Part shown: positions 1 through 11,856 of the stretch, piece by piece
Layout: each line of letters opens with the position of its first letter
How positions within the stretch are numbered: position 1 is the first letter of the stretch
DNA from: Actinernus sp. WN-2022
Taxonomy: Eukaryota; Cnidaria; Anthozoa; Actiniaria; Actinernidae
Direction of reading: 5' to 3'
DNA: 64,000 nt
Assembly (NCBI GenBank): GCA_030867875.1
Contig: JAOWCC010000577.1
Location: 83,681,740 to 83,745,739, forward strand
Position numbers and translations under genes: made by a program
The notes under the pieces: model-generated
The model's input: only the letters and a program-made list of their open reading frames with translations
Databases searched by the model: none
Told to the model about the DNA's origin: nothing

Positions 1-410
1 ATAATAGTTATGATAATCATTGTAGGTTTGGCCTCTGAAGGAATCCTTTGTATGTTTGAGCAAGTCGCTGTAAACCTTGGCAAATCTCACATACTATCAC
101 AAGCCATGAACAGAGCCGGGAGACCATATGGCAAAGCACCGTTGGCAAGTTTTAAGAAGGAATTTGTAACTAAGTCTCTTCCCCTTGGGTACAGATGGCC
201 TTCTTATGAACCAAACCCGCTGCTTGATTGTGACTTGGCCAACAAGAAATACACCGACTAACATGTGGGCACACATTTTATCCTCCATGTATGTGAGATG
301 GCCAGGGCAACAGCCTTGGTTGCATTATCTGCCTTCCAAACCTCCTTTATGAAATCCAGAAGCTATCTTTGTCATGAAATCTTGGCCTCTTATCTGGTCT
401 GATACACAAT
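1..410. other. Intergenic DNA, no gene assigned
   Basis: An 83-residue open frame (10-261, plus) runs here, but it shows no domain, signal peptide or splice border that I recognise. It could be an exon of a gene extending beyond the left edge. I see no other structure. Confidence 0.3.
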
Positions 411-471
411 GAGGATGGTGGCGACGATGAGGATGATGGTGATGACGATGATGGTGGTGACAGTTCTAAGA
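411..471 (+). repeat. Imperfect GAT/GGT trinucleotide repeat
   Basis: The stretch consists almost only of GAT, GAC and GGT triplets, for example gatgaggatgatggtgatg. It is an ordinary simple repeat with no convincing reading frame around it. Confidence 0.8.
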
Positions 472-2319
472 TACAAAAGCCTATAACAGAGAAAGATTTA
501 GTACTTTCAGTCGTCCAAGTTCATTGATTATGTCCAAGATAAGATCAATTTAATTAAGGCAGCTGTCCAGTTAACAAGAAGATCCCATGAAGAGTAACTC
601 AATTGGGACAATTGGTTCTTCTCTAGCAAAGTTCAATTTTAACATTACTAGACAGTACAAAATTAGTGACAGTTCATACAAAATATGTGAATGGACGAAA
701 ATGTTTTGTCCCAGTTTCATGGAAACAGAGATTTGTTCTTACAATTTTGCAAGGGTTTATAAGAACTGAACTTGTACATGCATACTGAACTTGAAAATAC
801 TGATAGAAACACTGTGTGCCACTAATGTAGTTGTAAAATGGGTCACAGCAAAGGTAGAGCACAAACATCATGACAAGCTGTAAGGGTATAGAACATTGTA
901 TCTTATAGTCAGGGGAAAATGGACACAAATTATTATAGATTTAGGGTGTAATAGTGTCTATTAGTCCAATATCTATTTCATGAGTTTAGCAAAAGCCATT
1001 ACTTCTAACATAAATGTTAATACGAATGCACTTCACTAATCTATGATTACATCTAATTCTTTAACAAAATAGCATTGATAACGGCTGACATGACCAGGCT
1101 TCCTATATTCGGCTGGTAGAGGTGTTCGTCGTATTTTTAGGGTAGTATCTTTTAGGGGTTGGCCAAGCAAAATCCATTTTTCAGGGTGATTTTTAGACCA
1201 TGAGATACATTTCAGGGTGGGCAATTTTTCACGGTTTAGTACTTTTTAGGGTATTTTTCCGAGGTTTTCCGACGGTCACCCTTTTTACCTTGAAGAACAC
1301 ACCCACCAAGAAATCACCGTTCAGTACGAAAAGTGAATACGCACTTTTGATCGATCTCGTTATTACATGCATGTATATGCACGATCGTAGTAAATGTGTA
1401 CAGTAATTGTTGATTTTGGAAAAGGTCACTGGCGTCAACGAAAGATAGTGGTCGCCTTCAGTTTTACGTGCGTGAACTAAATTTAAATTTCCAGCGCGAA
1501 ACTGAAACAGTCGTGAAGCTGCTAAACGTAATCATATGCAACCGAGTCAAGCTGACTTAATGTGGGTACTGATAGTACTATGATGTATTAAATTATAAAT
1601 CCATTTTCTTAACTCACCTCGCATGTGACAGCGGCGAACATCAACTCATTTCAACAGCAAATCTTTATATCACGACCACGAATACCTGACTTATTTCGGC
1701 TGACTTGTTACTTCATAAGATGCAAGACTTCTGGTGCAATATTTCGAGCTCGATTTTGCATATTGAAGTTCTCAAATCAAAGTTGCCTGTTCAGTTTTAC
1801 GCAGATGAACGCATGCTGTGTCCAAATAAACCGGTTCTAATGGCGCCGACTGCTGATCAACGGAAGTGACGTCACGAAACGTATTTCCGCGGTGTCCGGT
1901 ACACCCTATTCTAAATTTATTGGAGTACTACCCTCCACACCCGTGATTAATATTACGCCTGGATTATTATTAAAGGCTACATTTTGAAATGATACCGGCT
2001 GTGACATTTCTGTGTTTTTTTCTGAAGCTGCTTCGCACGCCGTTCGACTGGTTTGTCTCTGCTAATGCTTGCCATTCCAAATTCAAGACATGTTCTTCAC
2101 CGTGAAGTCACAATCTTCTCCCTTTCCTCGCTCATGCAATTCGCTTGATTCGCTAACTATTATAGTGCCGTGATTTGCAATTAAAGGCGACAGTCCTATC
2201 AAATTCGTTACCATTTCGATTGGAATTTCCCTTCGCAAAAACAAGAGACCTATTTTTCTCTCTAACAAAGAGTCCGTATAAGGTGTTATCCGTTTCACTA
2301 TTAAAATCAGTAATAACAG
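472..2319. other. Intergenic DNA without recognisable genes
   Basis: AT-rich DNA with only short open frames. Positions about 1130-1290 contain several copies of the word tttttagggt or ttcagggtg, so this part is probably the remnant of a dispersed repeat. A TGACGTCA motif lies at about 1868-1875, without a nearby gene to link it to. Confidence 0.4.
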
Positions 2320-2768
2320 GAGCCCATAACCAGGAGCGTCCATATGTCCTATACAGGTGTCACAGCGTTTTTACAAGTTGGGCTATTTTTTAGATTATTT
2401 TCCCCGTCAAGTTGTGGGTTGTACCGTGGCGGAATAAAATATGCCTCATTAGCTACGTTTGTTATACCAAACAACATGGCTGCTACGCTTTTGTGATTTT
2501 ATTCCCTTAGGAATAATTGCAATTCAATAATAGCGGGAAACCGTTTTAAATAACCCAACTTGTGAACACGTTGTAACATGGGTCTATTATGCGGGCAGGG
2601 CGTAGCCAGGGTCCCGTTTTAGTATAGGCACGAGCAACCGAGCGAAGCTAGGGAGCCATCTAGGGGAGGCATGGGGGCCATGCCTTTATGAATCTGGATT
2701 TTTTTTTTGGTTTAGGCACTGCCGTTTTGCCTTAAGCTGGCGGGTTGGACACTCCTAGTTATGGGCTC
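2320..2768. repeat. Inverted-repeat (MITE-like) element
   Basis: The left end gagcccataaccaggag and the right end, read on the minus strand as gagcccataactaggag, are inverted copies. A second inner pair of inverted copies lies at about 2353-2395 and 2545-2590 around the word acaagttgggctattt. No coding potential is visible. I could not identify a target duplication, so the exact ends are approximate. Confidence 0.5.
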
Positions 2769-3960
2769 ATGGTAAAAACATATGTTTAATTCAGTGAATT
2801 CGCAAGGTTGACATTGGCTGTACCTCGGTTCTGACGTTTCCACCCACCGTTAACTCTTCATCGGAGCTATTTTGCTCGGCTAACGAAGGGCAAACCTATA
2901 CAGAGACTAGTGATCCGTGTTTTTGTATGTGTAAAAGAAAACATCTAAAGAACATGCTCCCGACTTTCTTACTTTTTTGCGTGAGCAGAGTGCGCGACCT
3001 TTCATAAATCACGGGCAAATGTCTGCAGTTTCCCCTTTCTCTGCAGGCTGCGTAGGCAGGCGTTTTATGGGAGATCGGGCGCGAGAGGAACACCTCACAT
3101 GGAAAAAAAACATCTCATGCTCAAGCATATTAAGGCCTGACTCGCCTGTTAATTTGACATATTTTTATTTAAAGGGAGGCTTCCATCCAATATTTGTGAA
3201 ATTCGGTAGGCTGTTTGTTATCGGTATTTGTAACAATATGAACTACTTGTATCTTGCAAAGTGGTGTCACGTGACTTGAAAACGGCCGTTAACGGTTGAA
3301 ACCTTGGGACAAAAACGGGGTACGGAAAGTGAACTTAAATGAATCTTTTTTCTTCATTCTTCTATGACTCCTAATAAGGGCTTGAACGATGCGCCTTTTA
3401 ATCATCTCCAGATCATAACGGAAGTACTTGATTAAAGGAAACAGGTCACGTGACATAGTAAATAGTAAAATATATTATAATATAAGTGACCGATACCACC
3501 TTAAAAGGCGCAAATGCAATGCAATTGTCATTTTAAGCAGTGTGATAGCAAAACTTATCCAGATTTTCCTGTGTAAACTTCCCCCATTTCAAAGAACTCG
3601 TTTTATGACGTCGTCAACTGGGGAATATCACGTGATACTAAAGGAGACTTCCATCTGATTAACAAAGTCAGATATTAGCTATTTTCATATTTTGGACAAC
3701 TTACATATAAATATATCGACAGATAATTGAAGATCTTTAAAATCTCTGCTGAGGGTCTGTTAAGGCGTGTGTAAAAACGTTTCGAAGAATATTGGAATAA
3801 TAATTAAACTTACATCACTATTATGAGAAATATCATTCCAGTTTATTTTGGGAAGTTCTGAGTTAAATTTGTTGGCATCAAATCTGGAACTAAGAACTAA
3901 GAACAAAACTAAGCCTAGAGGAATAAGGTTTGTATTATGTGGCGTAATTTAAAAAAAATT
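2769..3960. other. Intergenic DNA without recognisable genes
   Basis: AT-rich sequence with several short open frames (for example 2977-3279, plus) that carry no recognisable domain. Words such as cacgtgac recur, as elsewhere in the window. No RNA gene or long repeat is visible. Confidence 0.35.
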
Positions 3961-4096
3961 AAAAGACCGATTTAGCTTGTACATTTGTTGTCGCAATTCA
4001 GATCATGTGACAGCTCTCCAAACGATTCAGTGCTTTGTTTTCCAGTTAGAGAAATGTGTATTTGGACAACAAATGTGCAAGCTAAATCGGTCTTTT
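3961..4096. repeat. 136-bp palindromic MITE
   Basis: The arms at 3961-3992 and 4065-4096 are near-perfect inverted copies (aaaagaccgatttagcttg against its reverse complement). The 72-bp centre is non-coding. This is the form of a small non-autonomous DNA transposon. The 62-residue open frame through it is an accident of the repeat. Confidence 0.75.
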
Positions 4097-5059
4097 GCTA
4101 AAACCAGGAAGCTATTAAACCCACTTTGGACGCACGCGCCAGGAAACCATTGCCCGGTAAACTGAAGAGCGAATACAAATCAAGCTAAAATTAGATCGAG
4201 ACTAGACGACTTTCACTATTTAGTTGAACCTCGTGGCGTGAATTTAATGCTTTTTAAAGCCTTTTTAACCGTTTAAAGAGTGCTGGAGGACATCATTAAG
4301 TCTGATGAGAGCTTGAATCAGCACTTTCTCGGAGAACGGAGTCTGTGCGTGGTATGTTGATTGAGAAAGAGCCTCGTGTCGTGCTCATAGGAATTGGACC
4401 ATGAGCTCTTCAGTCATCTTGCCGTGGGCTTATAAATGGGGTTCTGGAGTCAATTATCATAGCTTTTTTTGGAATATTGAACAGCATTTACTTGTCATTG
4501 ATTCCAATATGAAGCTATTGGGTCGAAATGGCTTTATATGTACTTAGCATATATTTTAAAGAATTAAGATGGGGGAAGGGCCATGTCGCTGTTTGGTAGG
4601 ATTTCCAGGCATATTTTGCGGTCATTATGGATGAATTTAGCTTGCTGTGAAGTACTTATAGACCGAATGGCTTGGTGCCGGGCAAGTTTAGTTGTTGGGA
4701 GTCAGAAAGTGAGGTTAGTGCAAACATGAAACTCTAAATTTTATGTGAAATATGCATTTTTGAGAGAAAATGTAGAATCTGAGGATAAATATTTTTTTTA
4801 GTAAGTGCCATTTTAGCTACTTTTTCTGAAGTGAAATAATGTTAACTGAAGTTAACGTATTTAAAGAAAGGAGGATTTAGATGAAATTATTAAATTTTAA
4901 TATGCCTAAATTCAGTTCAGTAAGATCATTTGTCTATACATTAATTAAGTTGTGTGGCAATCTCAGGGCCTTGCTCTTTGAACTTAGCAAGACTGAAATC
5001 ATCAAAGCAAGTAACCAGTAAAATACGTCAAATTACGTGAAAGGGTTAATAGGTTTAGG
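4097..5059. other. Intergenic DNA, nothing recognised
   Basis: No open frame of useful length, no RNA gene and no clear repeat is visible on either strand in this AT-rich stretch. Confidence 0.4.
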
Positions 5060-5421
5060 GAACGTTCACATATCGATTTTGCCACGCTAAACGTCATTGT
5101 AACGTTAAGAGTGGGTGGGTCGGTTTAGCTAGGCTTGAGTTCGTGACGTTATTTTTGTTTTTGAAGAAATCTTTGGTCTCACGAGTATAAAATGTTTTAT
5201 ACTAAAGCTTCTAGAATATTAGCCGTAAGATTTGCTTTAAATGGTATTGTTGACTCAGAGTTGAGCAAAATATAGTGCATTGGAATATGCTGTTCTGTGT
5301 TCGTCATCGTTTAGTGTCTCTGCTAACGAGTACATGTATGTAATATGTATAATCCTACCGTGACGTTAAGACCTTAACGTCACAATGACGTTAAGCGTGA
5401 CAAAATCTATATTTGAACATC
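5060..5421. repeat. Inverted-repeat element with ~50-bp diverged ends
   Basis: Left arm at about 5060-5110 and right arm at about 5370-5421 are inverted copies with scattered mismatches, sharing the word aacgtcattgtaacgttaag and relatives. The interior is AT-rich and non-coding. It is a likely MITE; the target duplication is not obvious. Confidence 0.55.
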
Positions 5422-5841
5422 TCCTTTCTCTTTTCCGTAATAATTTTATTTCTTTGTACCACGATTTTAGTAGCGTTCTGAGGTAGCCGAACATTTTTTT
5501 TAAGTCACAGCCATTTAAGCTTCTGAGTATTTGACAGTCGTATAGTTAGTTATCTCCACTAATTCAGCTTCGTTCAATTCAGTCGTATTTTGCTGCAGTT
5601 GTTTTCATCGAACTTGCGAGAGCGGCAAAACTGAATTTTAAATTAGTGTGTGCCTTCATATCACATACTGCCGGCTTAGTTTCTTTCAAAATGAAAGGGT
5701 TTTATCGCTATTTGGTTTAGGAAGAGTTGTGGGCGACTATGGAAAATCCTGAGCGGGCAAAACTTTTCCATCTTGCCCGCTAATCACCAAAACAGATTGC
5801 AGCATTCAGATTCATCTTGCCCGCTCAATGAGCTGACATTT

Positions 5842-5943
5842 AACAGTTATTTACCAAAGTGGAGGTGAATAGTGGTGGATATTTACCAAGCCGCTTCGGC
5901 GAGGTACCACCACTATTCACCGACACTGAGGTGAATAACTGTT
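5842..5943. repeat. 102-bp palindrome (MITE core)
   Basis: The arms aacagttatttacc...ggtgaatagtggtgg and their inverse pair around a centre with ccgcttcggcgagg. Just outside are two copies of gcttgcccgct-like words (5755-5825). A related word, tttagtatatac, occurs at 5944 and again inverted at about 6422-6434, so a larger, older inverted-repeat element may extend to about 6440. Confidence 0.6.
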
Positions 5944-7228
5944 TTAGTATATACTAACGAGGCAACCTACAAAACAAACAAATAAAACGACAACTAGAAT
6001 AATATTTTCGACCGGAAATTTTATTTTATCGAAGAGCACCAGCGCACGCGCAATAAAACGAGCTGCTAGTTAATTTACATAACAACACGTGCTTTCGCAG
6101 CTCTACAATTTCGGACAGTACGTGAAGAATATTCAATCCGCATAAAGGGCTCCTGATACCTTAAGTCGTGTGTTTCGTGGTCCATAATGTTTTCTTACCT
6201 TGGAACACCTTCAACCCGTATTTAGTAGCTTTTTTTGTGTTATCTGGTACTGCTTGCTTTTCAATTTATCGAATATCTTTCTCTGAAATTAATGCAAAAC
6301 GCGAGTTTTCAGCGGCCATTCTGTTGCTGGATGAATAGCCCATGTTTCGGAGGTAGCTATTGTTGAATATCTACTGTTTGCGAACCAATGAAATTGCGCG
6401 TTCTTAGGAGGTTGTTGAGTTGGTATATACTAAATAATAATATGATGGGGTTCAAACATACTGTCAATTAAGGCTGCCGAATTTCCATACACTTAGAAGT
6501 GGCTTGTCAACAGCTGGCGAAAACGATAACGTGTGAGTGCTCTGTAGTAACGTTTGACTATACGAACAAGTTTGATACATTTTAAGATCTATATTGAAGT
6601 CCCCTATTAAATATATGTTTTAAATTATTCACTAAATTGTTCAGACAATCTTGAAGGTATTCTAAATTTAAAAAGGAGTCGGGGTTGTTGTGTGGCTATA
6701 TTCAACCCATAGAATCTGAAATGAGAAGTTTATAGAAATTTCAATTACTCTGTATTTCAACTGATTGTTAATATACAGACCCACACCTCATGCAGATAGA
6801 GGAGTTGCATGGGACATATTCAAAGCTCTATCCTGGCAACTGAGGGTTGAAATCAAGTGGATTTCAACTGCAAAGTCTAGCCTATGACGCTAAAATTAAA
6901 ATTAAGTTCTAGTATTAAATTATTTTGGAAATCTTCCATGTTTTTCTTGAGGCATAATTCGTATATTATTGTGTAATATTGAGAAATTTGAAGATGAGAG
7001 ACAATTTGTTTAACAGGTTAGATAAAATAAATGGAGAATAGTAATTAGAGCGTGGTTATTTAGTTATATAATTACAATCAGGATCGGTACGTTGATCCAT
7101 ATATTTCGAGTTAAATGTATTTAAATCATGAGGACCGTAAAGATTTCCAGGTTGTTTCCGTGAACGTAACTTGGTTTTCAGTAAGTTATTATATTGTGGA
7201 TGTGCATGCATGCAGAGGAAAGAAGTTT
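5944..7228. other. Intergenic DNA between two repeats
   Basis: Apart from the possible outer inverted pair ending near 6440, this AT-rich stretch shows no gene, RNA or tandem repeat that I can support. It ends at the 8-bp target duplication of the next element. Confidence 0.35.
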
Positions 7229-7355
7229 ACGGTGGCCCGTAAGGGACATGCTGCAAATAAACAATTGCCTCGTGTGAAAATAAAAATAAACTGATGCAAA
7301 TACAAAATGTTTGCGGAAATAATAAAAAAGATGCTGCAAATAAATGAAATTGTCA

Positions 7356-7590
7356 CTGCAAATTAAAACTGATTGCTGCAAATTAAAACTGGTTGCTGCA
7401 AATTAAAATTGGTTGCTGCAAACTAAAACTCGTTGCTGCAAACTGAAACTTGCTGCTGCAAACTAAAACTGGTTGCTGCAAACTAAAACTGGTTGCTGCA
7501 AACTAAAACTCGTTGCTGCAAACTAAAACTGGTTGCTGCAAACTAAAACTGGTTGCTGCAAACTAAAACATGTTGCTGCAAACTAAAGCG
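7356..7590 (+). repeat. Left 20-bp tandem array of the 7229-9668 element
   Basis: About eleven to twelve copies of a 20-bp unit of the form aactaaaactggttgctgca are arranged head to tail without spacers. Variation is limited to one or two positions per unit (ggtt, cgtt, tgct). It is the inner part of the left terminal inverted repeat and is mirrored at 9189-9543. Confidence 0.9.
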
Positions 7591-7602
7591 TGTTTCTCCA
7601 CC

Positions 7603-7966
7603 GCCTTCGTCAGCAACTCCTCTCCAGTACAGTGTCTGTCGGTATGACTTTTAATGGGAAGTTCAGCCCGATCAGCCCACGTTTGGTGGCTATCGTCCCA
7701 TCTTTCGCCAGCATTATTCCTGTTTGCATAACAACCTCTTGTGGTGCAGGATAGGGAAAGGGCGAGTTGAAAAGTGCGAGTTGCGAGTTGAAAGAGATGA
7801 ACAGAGCCGAGAAGTTTAGAAATGAGCGAACTCGAGAACAGAAGAGAGTCTGAACTGTATCCGGACTGGCGTATGGACACCGAGAAAACTGAACTGAGTG
7901 CATGAATAGAAGAAATAGAACTAGAAACCGAACCCGATGTTGAAACTGTTTGACGCCCATACACAA
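7603..7966 (-). other. Two overlapping minus-strand frames inside the element, uncertain coding
   Basis: Two overlapping frames of about 118 and 133 residues read leftwards here. Neither shows a known domain. The region could be a captured exon or chance openness of purine-biased DNA. I list it only because it is the longest open stretch in the interior of the 8-bp-duplication element. Confidence 0.2.
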
Positions 7967-8822
7967 ATGGAGAAAACTGAACCGAGTATAAAATTATATA
8001 TAGAACCGAAAACGAACCGTGAGAACCGTCAGAAATGGGATATGGCTTACGGGCATGAATCGAATATACAGAACTTTGGATTGCAAAAACAATTTATCGA
8101 ACTGGAAATAACATGAACAAACTAGGAGGTCAAACAAGAAAAGTATTGAACCCGAAAAAAATGACAGAACAAGAAAAACGAGCGAAACTGAACTCTGAGA
8201 GGAAATTATAAAACTGACCGGACCCCTGTGGAAACATCAACAAAGGGTGACTTCATTTCGATTCTCGCTGGAAAATCGATGGAAACAACGGGAAAGAACT
8301 TAAATGATCAAGAAGAAAATAATTAAGCTGGCAAAAAAAGGAACGGAACATTTATCGAAAAAAAGCAAAAAAAGGTACAAAATATGACTGCTTGAGATAT
8401 TAGAATAGCGCTTAAGGCCTACCGCAGTGAAGAACGAAATTGTCTTGAGATGTGAGTTTGAACTGTCGTGATAGTTAAACTAAGTAATTGTGATTGCAAT
8501 CGAAATATTGTAAATTAGAAATAGAAAGGACTTTAAGCTCTGAATAACTGTGAGGGCAAAGAGAACAAAATAAAACCTCCAGCGAGGCATAAATAAACGC
8601 TGGTATAAAATAAAATAAAAATTTCTAGGGGTCCAGAAGCGGCCCGGGGTCCACGTTTCATCGAAACTCGGAGTTCCTGTATTCGAAAAAAAACTTTTTT
8701 CCCTCAAAAATCATTTTCCATCGCAGGAACTCTAATCTCATTTTTCTTACTTTTTCTTGCAACTCGCATTTTTCAACTCGCAGTTTTCAACTCGCATCAT
8801 CCCCATTCTCCTTGTGGTGGGT

Positions 8823-9011
8823 CTAGCTTCTTAGTTTTCTTGGTTTTACTGGTGAAATGCCCCCTCCTAACCGCTTCTTTTCTCCTTCGAAAGTCCTCCA
8901 TTGACAATATTCATCACTCCTTGAGGTTCCAGCACGAAGTGGATTGCCGCAACTACAACAATAGTTTGCCGCCGAGGAAAATACCTCGGCGGAACACGAT
9001 GGACAGAACAT
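8823..9011 (-). CDS. Small zinc-ribbon protein or first exon
   Basis: The 62-residue frame starts with a Cys-rich module: CPSC at residues 3-6 and CCSCG at about 18-22, the spacing of a zinc ribbon. The rest is basic and polar, ending PRKLRS. The frame lies on the minus strand in the middle of the 2.44-kb transposon, between the two 20-bp arrays, and is the only motif-bearing frame there. It could be a tiny element-encoded protein, or a host first exon captured by the transposon with a donor site I cannot fix. I know of no precise function; zinc ribbons of this kind usually bind nucleic acid or protein. The coding call rests on the motif alone. Confidence 0.4.
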   Translation of the reverse strand: MFCPSCSAEVFSSAANYCCSCGNPLRAGTSRSDEYCQWRTFEGEKKRLGGGISPVKPRKLRS

Positions 9012-9188
9012 CGTAGTTTTAGTACAACTACATGTAATATGTGGTTTCTAGTACAGTAAACAAGTCAGATATACGATCGGGAAGGGGTATACTACTCAAC
9101 CCCACCCCTCAGTCACAGCAGCTAGAAGTTATACGCATGTGCCGTAAAGGAAACCCGTAATATTGGTGGGAAAATTACAGCGACGGAG

Positions 9189-9543
9189 TTTGCAGCAACA
9201 TGCACGTTAATAATTTGCAGCAACTAGTTTTAGTTTGCAGCAACACATTTTAGTTTGCAGCAACAAGTTTTATTTTGCAGCAACGAGTTTTAGTTTGCAG
9301 CAACGAGTTTTATTTTGCAGCAACCAATGTTAGTTTGCAGCAACGAGTTTCAGTTTGCAGCAACAAGTTTTAGTTTGCAGCAACGAGTTTTAGTTTGCAG
9401 CAACGAGTTTTAGTTTGCAGCAACGAGTTTTAGTTTGCAGCAACAAGTTTCAGTTTGCAGCAACCAGTTTTAATTTGCAGCAACCAATTTTAATTTGCAG
9501 CAACCAGTTTTAATTTGCAGCAATCAGTTTTAATTTGCAGTGA
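9189..9543 (-). repeat. Right 20-bp tandem array of the 7229-9668 element
   Basis: About sixteen to seventeen copies of the same 20-bp unit as at 7356-7590, in inverted orientation (caacgagttttagtttgcag). The right array is longer than the left, so the two ends have changed copy number independently since they were last identical. Confidence 0.9.
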
Positions 9544-9687
9544 CAATTTTCTTTTATTTGCAGCATCTTTTTTATTATTTCCGCAAACATTTTGTATTTG
9601 CATCAGTTTATTTTTATTTTCGCACGAGGCAATTGTTTATTTGCAGCATGTCCCTTACGGGCCACCGTAGAAGTTTGTGGTCATCGG

Positions 9688-10240
9688 TACACTGTAATTT
9701 TGACAGAACTGATTTAGCCCTAAAGTCCAAAACAGCCCTTTTGACAGAGTACCTATTTCAGCCCCTTGTTGGGCTGTTGTGACCAAGGGGGGCTGAAATA
9801 GCTCCAAAGAAAACCAAAATGGCCCCATGACGTTTCAAAACAGTACTATAATTTTCCAAATCAGCCCCTTTCAAAGTCATTTCAACACCGTACAGGGTCA
9901 AATTGTTCACAAGAGCTGTTTCAGCCCTATGTAACATTCAGCCCTCTCAATATTCAAAACAGCCCCCCTTTTCCCAAAACAGCCCTGGTTTAGCCATTTC
10001 AACACCGCAAAGGGTCAAATTGTTCATAAGAGCTGTTTCAGCCCTATGTAACATTCAGCCTTCTCAATATTCAAAACAGCCCCCCTTTTCCCAAAACAGC
10101 CCTGGTTTAGTCATTTCAACACCGGTAAAGGGTTAAACTGTACAATTGGGCTGTTTCAGCCCTATGTAACATTCAGTCCTCTCAATTATATTCAAAACAG
10201 CCCCCTTTTCGCAAAACAGGCTCCCCAGTAATTAAATTCA
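9688..10240 (+). repeat. Dispersed repeat with 117-118-bp direct copies rich in CAGCCC
   Basis: Units beginning gggtcaaattgttca start near 9895, 10012 and 10130, a spacing of 117-118 bp. Each has the sequence aaaacagcccccc. The left edge acactgtaattttgacag occurs inverted at the end of a second copy of the same family (to 23068). The short open frame across the copies is not a gene. Confidence 0.7.
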
Positions 10241-10881
10241 CCCCTTGCATTTTTCATTACAATTATGACCCTAACTAAACTGATAAAGATGCAGTTTAAC
10301 ATGTGAAATTTGGTGTAAATGAAAAGTTCAACGTTTAAACTGGGTGTTACAAACACTACCTATATATAGAGAAATCCAAACTTGCAATGCAAACTCCAAG
10401 TTTACAGCGTTTGCTTCGGCACATTACTCGTTGGTAATGATTGAAAAGAAGTGCAAACGTTATCATAACAGTACCCGGTGTGCACATATTACACTTAAAA
10501 GGCATGACTAAGGCGGCAAGGTGCATGTGAATATGATTTGACTCCGTTTGATCATGTGACTCTAATAGTCACGATTACGATCAACCAACATTGCACATAT
10601 CCGGTACGTGGGTAGCCTCCTACGCAGACGTTCGTTTGTATCGTCACGCATTCCAGCCAGCCGTCAAATTTGTAATGACTAGTGGATAGCTGATAGCAAA
10701 AGCATGTACTCAGTTAACTATTTTTTCCCTAAATAGCTCAGTGTTGTCTCCCCCCCGCCCTCAAAATTCATGAAGGATCATGAATTGCTGGTCCGGTCCC
10801 GGGTCCGGTGCAGGGTATTCAGATATTACGTACGTTAGCTTCTTTTAATTCTATTGGTCGTGACTGTAATTTACTCTTGGG
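10241..10881. other. Upstream region of the spliced gene at 11021
   Basis: No gene is visible. The last 250 bp are less AT-rich and contain gacgttcgt and cggtccgggt-like words, in keeping with a promoter-proximal region. A C-run lies at 10751-10757. Confidence 0.35.
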
Positions 10882-10887
10882 TATAAA
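10882..10887 (+). promoter_or_regulatory. TATA box of the spliced gene starting at 11021
   Basis: The word ggtataaatcg lies about 135 bp before an ATG that opens a clean exon ending in a consensus donor. That spacing allows a short 5' untranslated region. The position relative to the exon is the only support. Confidence 0.45.
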
Positions 10888-11020
10888 TCGCAAGCCCGGC
10901 ATTCATTTTGCCTCTTTTCTTCGCTGATTTCCCCGCGTAGAGGACACTGTTCAAACAGTGGTAAGCTGAGTCATTCCGCCCTAAGTGCCATCGAATCAGT
11001 CAGTAGCTGTAGGCTACGCA

Positions 11021-11802
11021 ATGTCAACGGAATTCGACAGAACCTTCTCTAGCAAACAGGTCAAGAATTGGCTGGAGGAAAATAATTTCAAGCCTGACAC
11101 CATCGAAAGAATTGCAAGTAAGAAAAATTGTCTCAAACTGATATTGCGCTAACCGTAGAGGCTACAGTGGTGTCCCCGGGCTGACTGACTGCTTAAATTT
11201 CAACTTTCACAGACAAATATTTCCTCGACGGCGAAGATCTTGCAAGGACGTTTTGAGGACGAGACTTTTTTAAAGACCGACGGCTCGTTAAGAAGAAAGC
11301 AAGCAAGATTATCGAAGATGAAAAGGAAAGGCTGAGGTACAGTAGTTCAGTGCATGAACCATGTGCTTTTCTTGGAGTGAAACCACGTGATATGTTTTCG
11401 CGCTCTTATGCGCCGCATACAAACTCAGCGGTTGAGTGCTAGCGAGCATGCGTAGACATTTTGGCGCAATTATATTTATAGGCCTAGGAGCAACGAGGAA
11501 CAACGGCACTGCAAACTTCTACGGTTTTAGGCGTTTTAACTCGTGCAGAATGATCTTTTTCAGCAATATTCAGTTTGTAAATAACTACAATATAACTTTT
11601 CAACTTTAAATTGGTGTATTAGTATGTATTATTAGTTCATGTGTGTGTTTTTTATACATTTCACTTTCAGGCCCGTCTTCCCAGAAGAATGCTACGACTG
11701 ATGATGGTGATAATGGGATTAACATGGCGATCTCTCTGCCGACTTCTTGGTCATTGATCACGGCTTTCAATTCTCATCAAGACAGTCTATCAGGTTCACA
11801 AG
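11021..11802 (+). pseudogene. First three exons of a SAM-like gene, probably broken
   Basis: Exon 1 (11021-11117) starts ATG and ends before GTAAG. Exon 2 (11213-11336) follows a pyrimidine-rich acceptor and ends before GTAC. Exon 3 (11671-11802) follows tttcag and ends before GTAC. Exons 1 and 2 together encode a small helical module: WLEENNF, then DTIERI, then FLDGEDLA. This resembles a sterile-alpha-motif or death-fold-like domain. Exon 2 has an in-frame TGA soon after that module (at about 11255), and exon 3 joins out of phase by one base. The copy therefore looks like a pseudogene, or my exon 2 border is wrong. The TATA box at 10882 and the distant exons at 19290 and 20076 probably belong to the same unit, across an intron filled with satellite and transposons. 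Confidence 0.4.
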
Positions 11803-11856
11803 GTACGGTTGTAAAGTCGGTAAAATACTACTGTTTTGCGCGTATTATATTGTACG

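Larger units (their letters stand above)
7229..9668. mobile_element. 2.44-kb DNA transposon with tandem-repeat inverted ends and 8-bp TSD
   Basis: The element begins ACGGTGGCCCGTAAGGG and ends with the inverse of that word. It is flanked on both sides by the identical 8-bp direct duplication agaagttt (7221-7228 and 9669-9676). The inverted ends are hundreds of bases long and nearly identical. Their inner part is a tandem array of a 20-bp unit, running in opposite directions at the two ends. The middle (7600-9180) is purine-rich and holds only short frames, including a zinc-ribbon frame at 8823-9011. An 8-bp duplication is typical of hAT, P and Zisupton-type superfamilies, but no transposase is present, so the copy looks non-autonomous. 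The identical duplications and similar arms suggest a fairly recent insertion. Confidence 0.85.

Noticed and set aside
7356..7590. CRISPR-like regular repeats (also 9189-9543 and 55461-55800)
   Set aside because: Units are directly adjacent, with no spacers, and the surroundings are eukaryotic transposons.
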